Assembly (NCBI RefSeq): GCF_000152945.2
Contig: NC_020830.1
Span: forward strand, 1,054,001-1,118,000
Direction: 5' to 3'
DNA: 64,000 bases
From: Polaribacter sp. MED152
Lineage (GTDB): Bacteria; Bacteroidota; Bacteroidia; Flavobacteriales; Flavobacteriaceae
Of the stretch, positions 57,092-64,000 are shown piece after piece. The notes below the pieces were generated by a model, which was given only the letters and a program-made list of their open reading frames with translations, was not told where the DNA came from and made no database searches. The position numbers were made by a program, and so were the translations under genes. The stretch's first letter is position 1; each line of letters begins with the position of its first letter.

Positions 57092-58183
57092 TTATAAATT
57101 CTGTATGGTTTCTAAAACACGTTTTGTAGCATTACCATCCCAAAATTTTGGAACCTCGCCATTTTTAAAAGTACCATTAGTAATAGCTAAAATAGTCTCT
57201 GCAATTTTTTGAGTATTAAAAGACAATAAAACATTGGTACCTTCCTCTAAAGTAGATGGTCTTTCTGTATTTTCTCTTAAAGTAATGCAAGGTATTTTAA
57301 GGTATGTTGTTTCCTCTTGAATACCTCCACTATCTGTAATTACACAAAATGAATATTTAATTAATTTTTGAAAAGCAAAATAATTTTGAGGTTCAATTAT
57401 TTTTAATTGATTGATACTTTCTAATTCATTTATCAAATTGAACTTTTCAAAGCTATTCTTAGTTCTAGGGTGCATGGAAAAAACCACCAAATGCTTACTA
57501 GTAATGTTTTTAAATAAATCTATAATTTTTAATAAAGCTTCTTTTGTATCTACATTTCTTGGCCTATGCATGGTAACTAAAATATACTTACCTTTTTTCA
57601 ACGCTATTTCTTCTAATATTGAAGATGCTTCAATTTCATTATTAAAATGAACCAAAGTATCTATCATTGTATTTCCTACAAAGGCAATTTGATTTTCAGC
57701 TTTACCAATTTGTTTAAGATTTTCTATTCCGCTTTTTTCGGTAACAAAACAAATATCTGAAATTTCATCAGTCAAAATTCGGTTTACTTCTTCTGGCATT
57801 TGCCTATCTAAGCTTCGTAAACCACTTTCTAAATGACCTAATTTAACTCCTAATTTATTGGCTGATATTGCTGCAGCTAAAGTAGAATTTACATCACCCA
57901 CACATAGTAAAATATTTGGCTCATAAGATTGAATCACCTTTTCTAATGCAATAATAATTTCACCAATTAAGCTATTGGCAGATGTAGCTGAAACTCCTAA
58001 AAAATAATCAATTTCAATATTAAATTGCTTTAAAAAGACAGCAGACATTTTTTCATCATAATGCTGACCTGTGTGCGCAATTTTCACTTCTAAATCTGGA
58101 AAATTCTTTGCTACTTTTTTAAACTGTGTAATTTTTACAAAGTTGGGTCTAGTACCAACTACAATCAATATTTTTTTCGTCAT
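57092..58183 (-). CDS. wecB: UDP-N-acetylglucosamine 2-epimerase (non-hydrolysing)
   Basis: This 363-residue enzyme interconverts UDP-GlcNAc and UDP-ManNAc. The motifs GTRPNFVKI, HTGQHYDEKM, GDVNSTLAAA, HLESGLRS and DSGGIQEE are all present. UDP-ManNAc then serves surface-polysaccharide synthesis. No UDP-ManNAc dehydrogenase (wecC) lies in the window, so ManNAc itself, or a product made elsewhere, may be used. It is in the middle of the cluster and follows the methyltransferase. Confidence 0.93.
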   Translation of the reverse strand: MTKKILIVVGTRPNFVKITQFKKVAKNFPDLEVKIAHTGQHYDEKMSAVFLKQFNIEIDYFLGVSATSANSLIGEIIIALEKVIQSYEPNILLCVGDVNSTLAAAISANKLGVKLGHLESGLRSLDRQMPEEVNRILTDEISDICFVTEKSGIENLKQIGKAENQIAFVGNTMIDTLVHFNNEIEASSILEEIALKKGKYILVTMHRPRNVDTKEALLKIIDLFKNITSKHLVVFSMHPRTKNSFEKFNLINELESINQLKIIEPQNYFAFQKLIKYSFCVITDSGGIQEETTYLKIPCITLRENTERPSTLEEGTNVLLSFNTQKIAETILAITNGTFKNGEVPKFWDGNATKRVLETIQNL

Positions 58184-58702
58184 CTAATTTCTTATTGCAT
58201 GAACTGCATAATATCTTGGAGTAAATTTCCTTAAAATTGGCCTAAATCCTATTTTACTTATTGGACTTGTCCATTTTTCTTTTTCTTGAATCGACCACCC
58301 TGATTTTTCTAACAACCAATCAAATTGCCAATCTTCAAATTCGTGATAATGCCTATCCCACATATCCGTTTTACTTCTATATGCTTTGGCAAACCATAAA
58401 TCTAATGGTATTGTTGCTATTAAAGTAGTAGCTTCTATAGCTCTCAATACATTAAAAGGAGCCAATAAATGCTCAAAAATTTCAAAAGCAGTTACAGCAT
58501 CTACCTTATGCTCTTTTACAATTTCTGGTAATAAATCTAGATCTTCACCATTAGTATTTATCACAGTATAACCATTTTGTTCCATAATTTCAGAAAAAGG
58601 ATTTCGTATTCCTAAATCTAAAATTGTAGCTGGTGCTGGTAAAACTTTTTGAAGAAATTCTAGTGTATGCTGATATCTTTTAGTTGGTAATTTACTGTAC
58701 AT
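58184..58702 (-). CDS. Methyltransferase domain protein (class I-like)
   Basis: This 172-residue protein has a SAM-binding-like motif ILDLGIRNPFSEI and a second motif DAVTAFEIFEHLLAP, as in class I methyltransferases. Its C-terminal part is basic. It may methylate a sugar or lipid of the glycan, which is an inference from its neighbours. Its start overlaps the end of the YfhO gene by 11 bases, and wecB starts directly after its stop. Confidence 0.78.
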   Translation of the reverse strand: MYSKLPTKRYQHTLEFLQKVLPAPATILDLGIRNPFSEIMEQNGYTVINTNGEDLDLLPEIVKEHKVDAVTAFEIFEHLLAPFNVLRAIEATTLIATIPLDLWFAKAYRSKTDMWDRHYHEFEDWQFDWLLEKSGWSIQEKEKWTSPISKIGFRPILRKFTPRYYAVHAIRN

Positions 58703-61124
58703 TTAAAGTCGTTTTTTTCTTTTTACGATCATCATAAAATAACCAACCAATCGTAATTGCAATTAACAATCCATAAGAAATTAAAGAAACCAAGCTTCCT
58801 TTTTGAATTACTTTAGGTTCGAACTTAAATACAATTTGATGCTCACCTGCAGGAATTATCATTCCTCTTAAAACGTAATTTACTCTGTAATGTGGTGTTA
58901 ATTCTCCATCAACATAAGCATTCCAGCCATCTTTATAATAAATTTCAGAAAAAACTGCAAACTGTTCTTTTTGTGTTTTTGAATTGTAAGTCAGCTTTGT
59001 AACATCATAACTTTCTAAAGAAATATTAGCTGTTGAATCTTTTTCAAAGTTAAACGAATTACTTTCCTCTAATTTACTTCGATCTATAACTGCAGCAGTT
59101 TTTGTATTTAAAGTATCTAAAGCATTCATTTCTTTATCTGCAGAATCTACAAGAACTACGTTATTTACAAACCAAGCATTACCAAAAGCGTCTTGATTTA
59201 ATTGAGCTTGTGGTTGATTATTTTGATTGGCAACAATAAAATATTTAGTGTTTAACATATTTAAAACACGCATATTATTCTTTGCTATTTGGTAATCGAA
59301 CAATTCTTTATACCTACCCATTTTTGCTGCATGATACCCTCCAATTGATTGATGAAAATAAGAGGTTGAACCATCTTGCATTGGGTCTATAGTAAAGTTT
59401 GCCACCCTATAATGAGATGTATCTTTTAGTATCTGTTTATCTGCATTTGTAGCTATAAATGGCTTTTCTACCTTTCTAGAAGACTTAAAATCAGATTCAT
59501 TTACATATCGTTTGTCTACAGAAAGTAAATCAACCAAAATAAATACAACTAATGCAATTATTGCATACTGTTTTTTCAATTTATCTTTCAAAGTAAACCT
59601 TAAAATACCCGCTGTTAATATTACAAATATGATCGATCTAATAGAATCTACCAACAACATAGATTTTCTATCTGCGATGACCGCATCAATTAAACCTGGC
59701 AACTCATTATAATTAGAATCTCTTAATCCTTCAAAAGTTGAAAAACTCTGAGCCAACAAATAACCAAAGACAATTAAACCTGCAAATGTGAAGAATGCAT
59801 TCTCTAAAGCTTTCTTTTTTTCTTTATTGGAAACTTCTTTTGAAAAGAACTGTTTTAATGCTAAAACTCCTAAAATTGGCACACATAACTCTGCTATTAT
59901 TTGTATGGATGACACTGCCCTAAATTTGTTATATAGGGGAACATAATCAATAAAAATATTAGTTAAAATTTCAAAATTTCTACCCCAACTTAATAAAATA
60001 GAAAATACTGTAGCTGCAATTAACCATTGTTTTAGCTTACCCTTTACCAAGAAAATTCCTAGGAAAAACAAAAAGAAAATAACTGCGCCTATGTAAGCTG
60101 GAGCTTCTATTATAGGTTGATCTCCCCAATAAGTTAATACTGATTTTGAATAGTCATTAGCAACTTTTTTACCAGCTGTTTTTTCAATTAATTGATAAAA
60201 ATTAGAATCGTTTCCCAACTCTTCTACTGTTCCTCCACCCATATATCTTGGAATAAACAAATTGAAAGTTTCTAATTTTGCATAGCTGTATTGTGTAATA
60301 TAGTTTTTATCTAAACCTTGTTTTTCTACTTTTTTAGAACCGTCTGCATTTATTGTTAATTCAGATTTTCCTCTTGTACTATAATCGGTATACTCTTTCA
60401 TTGCCATAAGTCTTGGAGCATTTGCACCAATACCTAAAATAACAGCAGCTATAATAACTGCAGCCTGTTTAATAAACGTTGATAATTTATCTTCTTTAAT
60501 GGCATGAATTAATTCTACAATTCCCAGAATTAGCAAACAGAATCCTAAATAATAGGTCATTTGTATATGGTTTGCAAAAATTTCTAAAGCCATAGCTAAA
60601 CCAGTAACAATAAAACCTAGCACAAATTTTCGCCTAAAAACAAGTAAAACACCTGCTAATATTAATGGCATATATGCAATTGCATGAGCTTTAGAATTAT
60701 GACCAGGAATAAAAATGATTATCAAATACGTTGAAAAGCCAAAGGCTAATGCTCCTAGAATTGCCAATCTCCATTTTACCTTTAGAGCCAGCATTAGAAT
60801 AAAAAAGCTCAAAAAATACAAAAATGTATAATCTGCTGGTCTTGGTAAAAAACGTAAAAGTTTATCTAACGATCTTACAAAATCATATGGATAATAGGCA
60901 CTAATTTGATAAGCAGGCATTCCACTAAAAGAAGCTCCTGTCCAATAAGGTTCAGAATCATTTTCTGCTCTATAATCTACAATCTCCTTAGCCATACCTG
61001 TAAACTGAGTAATATCTGATTGCGATAATTTTTGTCCTTTTAAAACAGGATGAAAATATAATAGAGAAGCAACTATGAATAATACAATTGCAATAACGTA
61101 TGGTAAAATCTTTTTTGGTTTCAA
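58692..61124 (-). CDS. YfhO family membrane protein
   Basis: This 810-residue protein has about 12 membrane helices, a long extracytoplasmic C-terminal domain and a last helix followed by a Lys-rich tail (DDRKKKKTT). The family includes YfhO and related polyprenyl-phosphate glycosyltransferase-like proteins, thought to glycosylate surface polymers. The pattern QKLSQSDITQFTGMAKEIVDYR near the N-terminus is typical. The start is TTG. It is the first gene of the polysaccharide cluster and overlaps the methyltransferase gene by 11 bases. Confidence 0.85.
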   Translation of the reverse strand: MKPKKILPYVIAIVLFIVASLLYFHPVLKGQKLSQSDITQFTGMAKEIVDYRAENDSEPYWTGASFSGMPAYQISAYYPYDFVRSLDKLLRFLPRPADYTFLYFLSFFILMLALKVKWRLAILGALAFGFSTYLIIIFIPGHNSKAHAIAYMPLILAGVLLVFRRKFVLGFIVTGLAMALEIFANHIQMTYYLGFCLLILGIVELIHAIKEDKLSTFIKQAAVIIAAVILGIGANAPRLMAMKEYTDYSTRGKSELTINADGSKKVEKQGLDKNYITQYSYAKLETFNLFIPRYMGGGTVEELGNDSNFYQLIEKTAGKKVANDYSKSVLTYWGDQPIIEAPAYIGAVIFFLFFLGIFLVKGKLKQWLIAATVFSILLSWGRNFEILTNIFIDYVPLYNKFRAVSSIQIIAELCVPILGVLALKQFFSKEVSNKEKKKALENAFFTFAGLIVFGYLLAQSFSTFEGLRDSNYNELPGLIDAVIADRKSMLLVDSIRSIIFVILTAGILRFTLKDKLKKQYAIIALVVFILVDLLSVDKRYVNESDFKSSRKVEKPFIATNADKQILKDTSHYRVANFTIDPMQDGSTSYFHQSIGGYHAAKMGRYKELFDYQIAKNNMRVLNMLNTKYFIVANQNNQPQAQLNQDAFGNAWFVNNVVLVDSADKEMNALDTLNTKTAAVIDRSKLEESNSFNFEKDSTANISLESYDVTKLTYNSKTQKEQFAVFSEIYYKDGWNAYVDGELTPHYRVNYVLRGMIIPAGEHQIVFKFEPKVIQKGSLVSLISYGLLIAITIGWLFYDDRKKKKTTLNVQ

Positions 61125-61169
61125 GCTTAAAATTTAATGTGATGTGTAAAAAATATGTAAACAGTAGCG

Positions 61170-61424
61170 CTATTCAATCTCTTCAAAATCTACATACTCT
61201 CCAACTGAATTTTTACTTTGTGATTGGTTTCTAGGTGCTTTATCTATAATCGTTTCACCTTCTCTAATATTACTTTTAGGTTGCTGCCCCCCAAATTGTT
61301 GCTCGGCCTTTTTCTGCATAGTATCTGCAACTTTACTCAATAAAAAAGGCGCTAAAAATTTGGCGATTACCTTAAAAGCATAGTAAAATAATAATATAAA
61401 AAAGATAGTTTTTAATAAACCCAT
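61170..61424 (-). CDS. DUF4834 family small membrane protein
   Basis: This 84-residue protein has one N-terminal hydrophobic segment (about residues 3-30) and a polar tail with KAEQQFGGQQ and a final EYVDFEEIE motif. It matches the DUF4834 family of Bacteroidota, which has no known function. It lies upstream of YfhO on the same strand with 45 bases between, and diverges from the outer-membrane protein gene. Confidence 0.75.
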   Translation of the reverse strand: MGLLKTIFFILLFYYAFKVIAKFLAPFLLSKVADTMQKKAEQQFGGQQPKSNIREGETIIDKAPRNQSQSKNSVGEYVDFEEIE

Positions 61425-61521
61425 TTAGTACATGCTTTAAATAAGAATCAAAAATAACAATTTGACAACAATTGTTGCGTTAACAAACTATAAAACTTTA
61501 ACAATTGTAAAAAAGTATACA

Positions 61522-61556
61522 TTGCTTTTTAAAATAGCAATTTTGTTCTATGTTTG
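61522..61556 (+). promoter_or_regulatory. Candidate promoter of the outer-membrane protein gene
   Basis: TATGTTTG (61549-61556) matches TAnnTTTG, with TTG (61522-61524) 24 bases upstream, one more than the usual limit. It lies 31 bases before the ATG at 61588. Confidence 0.5.
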
Positions 61557-61587
61557 TTTATCATATAAATTTAAAACTATTTTTTTG

Positions 61588-62607
61588 ATGATGAGAAATC
61601 AAAAATCGAAATTCTTAATTTTCTTATTTCTTGTTAGCTTTTCATCAATTTATGGCCAATATACAAATGTTATAAACTCTAATAAACCAGGTTTTTCAGA
61701 AAGCCCTTATAGTGTTGGAAAAGGAGTTTATCAATTTGAAACAAACCTATTTTTCAGAAATACTTCTATAGAACCAACTTTTTCTACTCCAAGCTCATTT
61801 GGAATCGATTTATTATTTAGAACAAGTTTTTTGTCTGAAAAACTAGAGTTAAATACTCAGATTAGTTATCAAAGAGATGAAATTGCATTCAAAAATATTT
61901 TCACCTCTTCTTATTATACAAATGGCTTAGGTAGATTTACAATTGGAGCTAAATACCTACTTTTTCAGCAAGAATATGAAGACAAAACAAAAGAGGTAAG
62001 AAGTTGGAAAAGAAGAAATGCCTTCGATAAAAAAAGGTTAATACCTTCTGTAGCCATTTATGCTGGACTAAATACAGACATGGTTAATGATATTTACAAA
62101 ACTGGAAGCATGTCTCCTAAAGCAGGTATCTTACTTCAAAATAATTTGAGCTCTGATTTTAATATTATAACCAATGTGTTTTATGACAAAATTGGAACTG
62201 ATTTTGCTGAGTTTTCTTACATCTTAACTGGTACCATTAATATTAGCGACAGATGGTCTACATTTTTTGAAAATCAAACCATATTTCAAAAAGAACAAAC
62301 AAACTCAAATTTAGGTACTGGATTAGCCTTTTTGTACAGTAGAAATTTACAAATAAATGCATCAGGAAGATTTTTGTTTGAAGGTAAATCTCAAGGCTTT
62401 TTTGCAGGACTTGGAGTGTCTTATAGAATAGACAAGCATAAAGATAGTTTTAAGGAGTTAGATGAAAATGGTAAGGAAATAAAAGACTCACCAATTTCTG
62501 AGTATAACAAAAGAAAGAATGGCTTTTTTAATAGGCTTTTTAGTATTTTTACCAAAGATAAAAGCAAGAAAAAAACTAGGAAAAGAGTAAAAAGAAAGAG
62601 AAACTAA
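61588..62607 (+). CDS. Outer-membrane transporter-like beta-barrel protein
   Basis: This 339-residue protein has a signal peptide (about residues 1-24, ending SSIYGQ) and then alternating strands typical of a barrel, resembling the MetA-pathway phenol-degradation family of outer-membrane proteins. The tail is very basic (KSKKKTRKRVKRKRN). No substrate can be named. The frame is open upstream to 61462, but the ATG at 61588 gives the signal peptide and a promoter box lies between, so it is chosen. The GNAT gene follows after 19 bases. Confidence 0.78.
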   Translation: MMRNQKSKFLIFLFLVSFSSIYGQYTNVINSNKPGFSESPYSVGKGVYQFETNLFFRNTSIEPTFSTPSSFGIDLLFRTSFLSEKLELNTQISYQRDEIAFKNIFTSSYYTNGLGRFTIGAKYLLFQQEYEDKTKEVRSWKRRNAFDKKRLIPSVAIYAGLNTDMVNDIYKTGSMSPKAGILLQNNLSSDFNIITNVFYDKIGTDFAEFSYILTGTINISDRWSTFFENQTIFQKEQTNSNLGTGLAFLYSRNLQINASGRFLFEGKSQGFFAGLGVSYRIDKHKDSFKELDENGKEIKDSPISEYNKRKNGFFNRLFSIFTKDKSKKKTRKRVKRKRN

Positions 62608-62626
62608 TAAAAGTAAGCATCATTAA

Positions 62627-63748
62627 ATGATTAGCATAAAAGAAGTGACCACAAAAAGTGAAATGAAACAATTTGTTTTATTTCCTTTTTCTATTTATAA
62701 GGATAATGATTATTGGGTACCACCAATAATAAAAGATGAAATTGCCAATTTTGATGCTAATAAAAATCCTGTTTTTAAAAATGCAGATGCTCGCTTTTTT
62801 CTAGCCTATAAAAACAATAAAATTGTTGGTAGAGTAATTGCGATCATCAATTGGTATGAAGTTAATAAACAGAAAATAAAAAAAATGCGTTTTGGTTGGT
62901 TTGATGTTATAGATGACATTGAAGTAACAAAAGTACTTTTAGAGAAAGTAAACGAAATAGGGAAGCAAAATAATTTAGATTATATAGAAGGTCCTGTAGG
63001 TTTTAATAATTTAGATAAAACAGGGGTTTTAATTGATGGTTTTAATCATATTGGCACTATGATTACTTGGTACAATCACCCTTATTACAAAGTACATTTA
63101 GAACAATTAGGTTTTGTAAAAGAAAAAGAATATTTAGAAAATAAGTTCAAATTTGAAAATGTAGATGGTACTTACTACAAACGCATTAGTAACATTATAC
63201 AAAGAAGATTTAAGCTAAAAGCTTTAGATTTTACAAAAACCAAAGATATTTTACCTTATGTTGATGAAATGTTCGAAGTTTTTGATGCAACCTATTCTAA
63301 GCTATCTACTTTTGTACCCATTTCTGATGCTCAAATAGCCTATTTTAAAAAGAAATACATCTCATTTATAAATCCTGAATATATAAAGTTTGTGGTTAAT
63401 GAAAATGAGAAATTAATTGCTTTTGCTATTGTAATGCCTTCTTTTTCTGAAGCCTTGCAAAAAATGAACGGAAAACTTTTTCCGTTCGGTTTTTTACGAT
63501 TACTAAATGCAAGAAAGCATTCTAAAGACGTTACTTTTTATTTAATAGGTGTACATCCAGACTATCAAAATAAAGGAGTAACTGCTGTAATTTTTGATCA
63601 ATATGCTACAACTTTTAAAGAAAAAGGTATTGTTAATTGTATTAGAACACCTGAGTTAGAAGATAATGAAGCCATCAAAAAAATATGGGAAAACTTTAAC
63701 CCCATCACTCACAAGCGCAGAAGAACTTACAGAAAAAATATCGTTTAA
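62627..63748 (+). CDS. GNAT-like acyltransferase family protein
   Basis: This 373-residue protein has a GNAT-like C-terminal domain with YLIGVHPDYQNKGVTAVIFDQY, the acetyl-CoA-binding pattern near residue 305. The N-terminal half opens with MISIKEVTTKSEMKQFVLFP and contains the DYWVPPIIKDE pattern seen in other long bacterial members. The acceptor substrate is unknown. It may be co-transcribed with the outer-membrane protein gene and with rsmE, 34 bases downstream. Confidence 0.83.
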   Translation: MISIKEVTTKSEMKQFVLFPFSIYKDNDYWVPPIIKDEIANFDANKNPVFKNADARFFLAYKNNKIVGRVIAIINWYEVNKQKIKKMRFGWFDVIDDIEVTKVLLEKVNEIGKQNNLDYIEGPVGFNNLDKTGVLIDGFNHIGTMITWYNHPYYKVHLEQLGFVKEKEYLENKFKFENVDGTYYKRISNIIQRRFKLKALDFTKTKDILPYVDEMFEVFDATYSKLSTFVPISDAQIAYFKKKYISFINPEYIKFVVNENEKLIAFAIVMPSFSEALQKMNGKLFPFGFLRLLNARKHSKDVTFYLIGVHPDYQNKGVTAVIFDQYATTFKEKGIVNCIRTPELEDNEAIKKIWENFNPITHKRRRTYRKNIV

Positions 63749-63782
63749 TTTTAGAAGATTAACTCCCTACAATTAAAATATT

Positions 63783-64000
63783 ATGCAACTATTTTACAAT
63801 GCTGAACTGATCAAAGAAACTACTCAAATTATTTTTGATAAAATAGAAAGTAGGCATATTGTAAAAGTGCTTAGAAAAAAAGAGGGTGACATCTTAAAAA
63901 TAACCAATGGTAAGAGTTATCTATTTGATGCCGAAATTACATTTGCAAGTGATAAAAAATGTATTGTACAAATTAAGTCTGCAACCGAAAAATTAAAACC
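63783..64000 (+). CDS. rsmE: 16S rRNA (uracil1498-N3)-methyltransferase RsmE, 5' part
   Basis: The last 218 bases hold the first 72 codons of rsmE, which continues beyond the window. The start MQLFYNAELI is followed by HIVKVLRKKEGDILKITNG, the N-terminal PUA-like domain signature of this family. The enzyme methylates U1498 of 16S rRNA. The catalytic SPOUT domain is not in the window. Confidence 0.85.
   Translation, partial: MQLFYNAELIKETTQIIFDKIESRHIVKVLRKKEGDILKITNGKSYLFDAEITFASDKKCIVQIKSATEKLK

Overview
The window is a chromosomal segment of a Bacteroidota bacterium, almost certainly a member of the Flavobacteriaceae. The DNA is AT-rich. Promoters fit the flavobacterial TTG-N17-23-TAnnTTTG form. 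Nearly all genes lack a Shine-Dalgarno sequence, the one clear exception being rpsU. A secreted protein carries a type IX secretion C-terminal signal. The E1 ketoacid dehydrogenase is an alpha/beta fusion, and several families present (DUF3467, DUF2851, DUF5683, DUF4834, WbqC) are typical of this group. The proteins feel closest to marine genera such as Polaribacter or Tenacibaculum, but this is an impression and not a measurement. No rRNA, phage, transposase or CRISPR was seen; the segment looks like stable core genome.

Layout. 1-6 kb: thiolase and a C40 peptidase on +, then a TPR protein and gyrA on -. 6-9 kb: clpC on +, converging with a DUF3467 gene. 9-22.2 kb: one large minus-strand expression block, read as four tRNAs (Thr-TGT, Tyr, Gly, Thr-GGT), tuf, tRNA-Trp, secE, nusG, rplK, rplA, rplJ, rplL, rpoB, rpoC, closed by a terminator. 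22.2-23.8 kb: hpf, a XerC/D recombinase and rpsU on -. 23.8-24.1 kb: a gene-free gap with the rpsU promoter, a candidate small RNA, a terminator and a 48-bp copy of the end of the adjacent gene. 24.1-30.1 kb (-): acyl-CoA dehydrogenase, a helix-hairpin-helix protein, a sodium:alanine symporter, a sugar-nucleotide reductase, a TrkA-type K+ channel and a PspC protein. 30.1-43 kb (+): uvrA, a LOG-type hydrolase, a secreted nuclease, an M1-like protein whose zinc site is lost, fused E1 and a metzincin protease. 43-53 kb: DUF2851 (-), then nitroreductase, pepD, parA, parB, DUF5683, dapB, lepB, WbqC, a Crp-like regulator and DUF6122 on +. 53-61 kb (-): a surface-polysaccharide cluster (flippase, two glycosyltransferases, UDP-GlcNAc 2-epimerase, methyltransferase, YfhO). 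61-64 kb: DUF4834 (-), an outer-membrane protein, a GNAT protein and the start of rsmE (+).

How the parts work together. The central block supplies the translation and transcription machinery: elongation factor, tRNAs, ribosomal proteins, NusG and RNA polymerase. hpf and rpsU next to it act on the ribosome itself. The promoters of the tRNA-tuf operon and of rpsU share a nearly identical 14-base core and the same 18-base spacer, which suggests common growth-linked control. parAB, dapB and lepB form a short housekeeping operon.

The most interesting signals are small. They are a strong Shine-Dalgarno sequence unique to rpsU; a candidate structured RNA in the rpsU-acd gap; a 48-bp relic of an acyl-CoA dehydrogenase 3' end; a 7-bp-periodic CAGT array that folds back on itself between rpoB and rpoC; paired hairpins between rplL and rpoB; a sigma-54-like element before clpC; and an M1-peptidase-like surface protein with all zinc ligands replaced.
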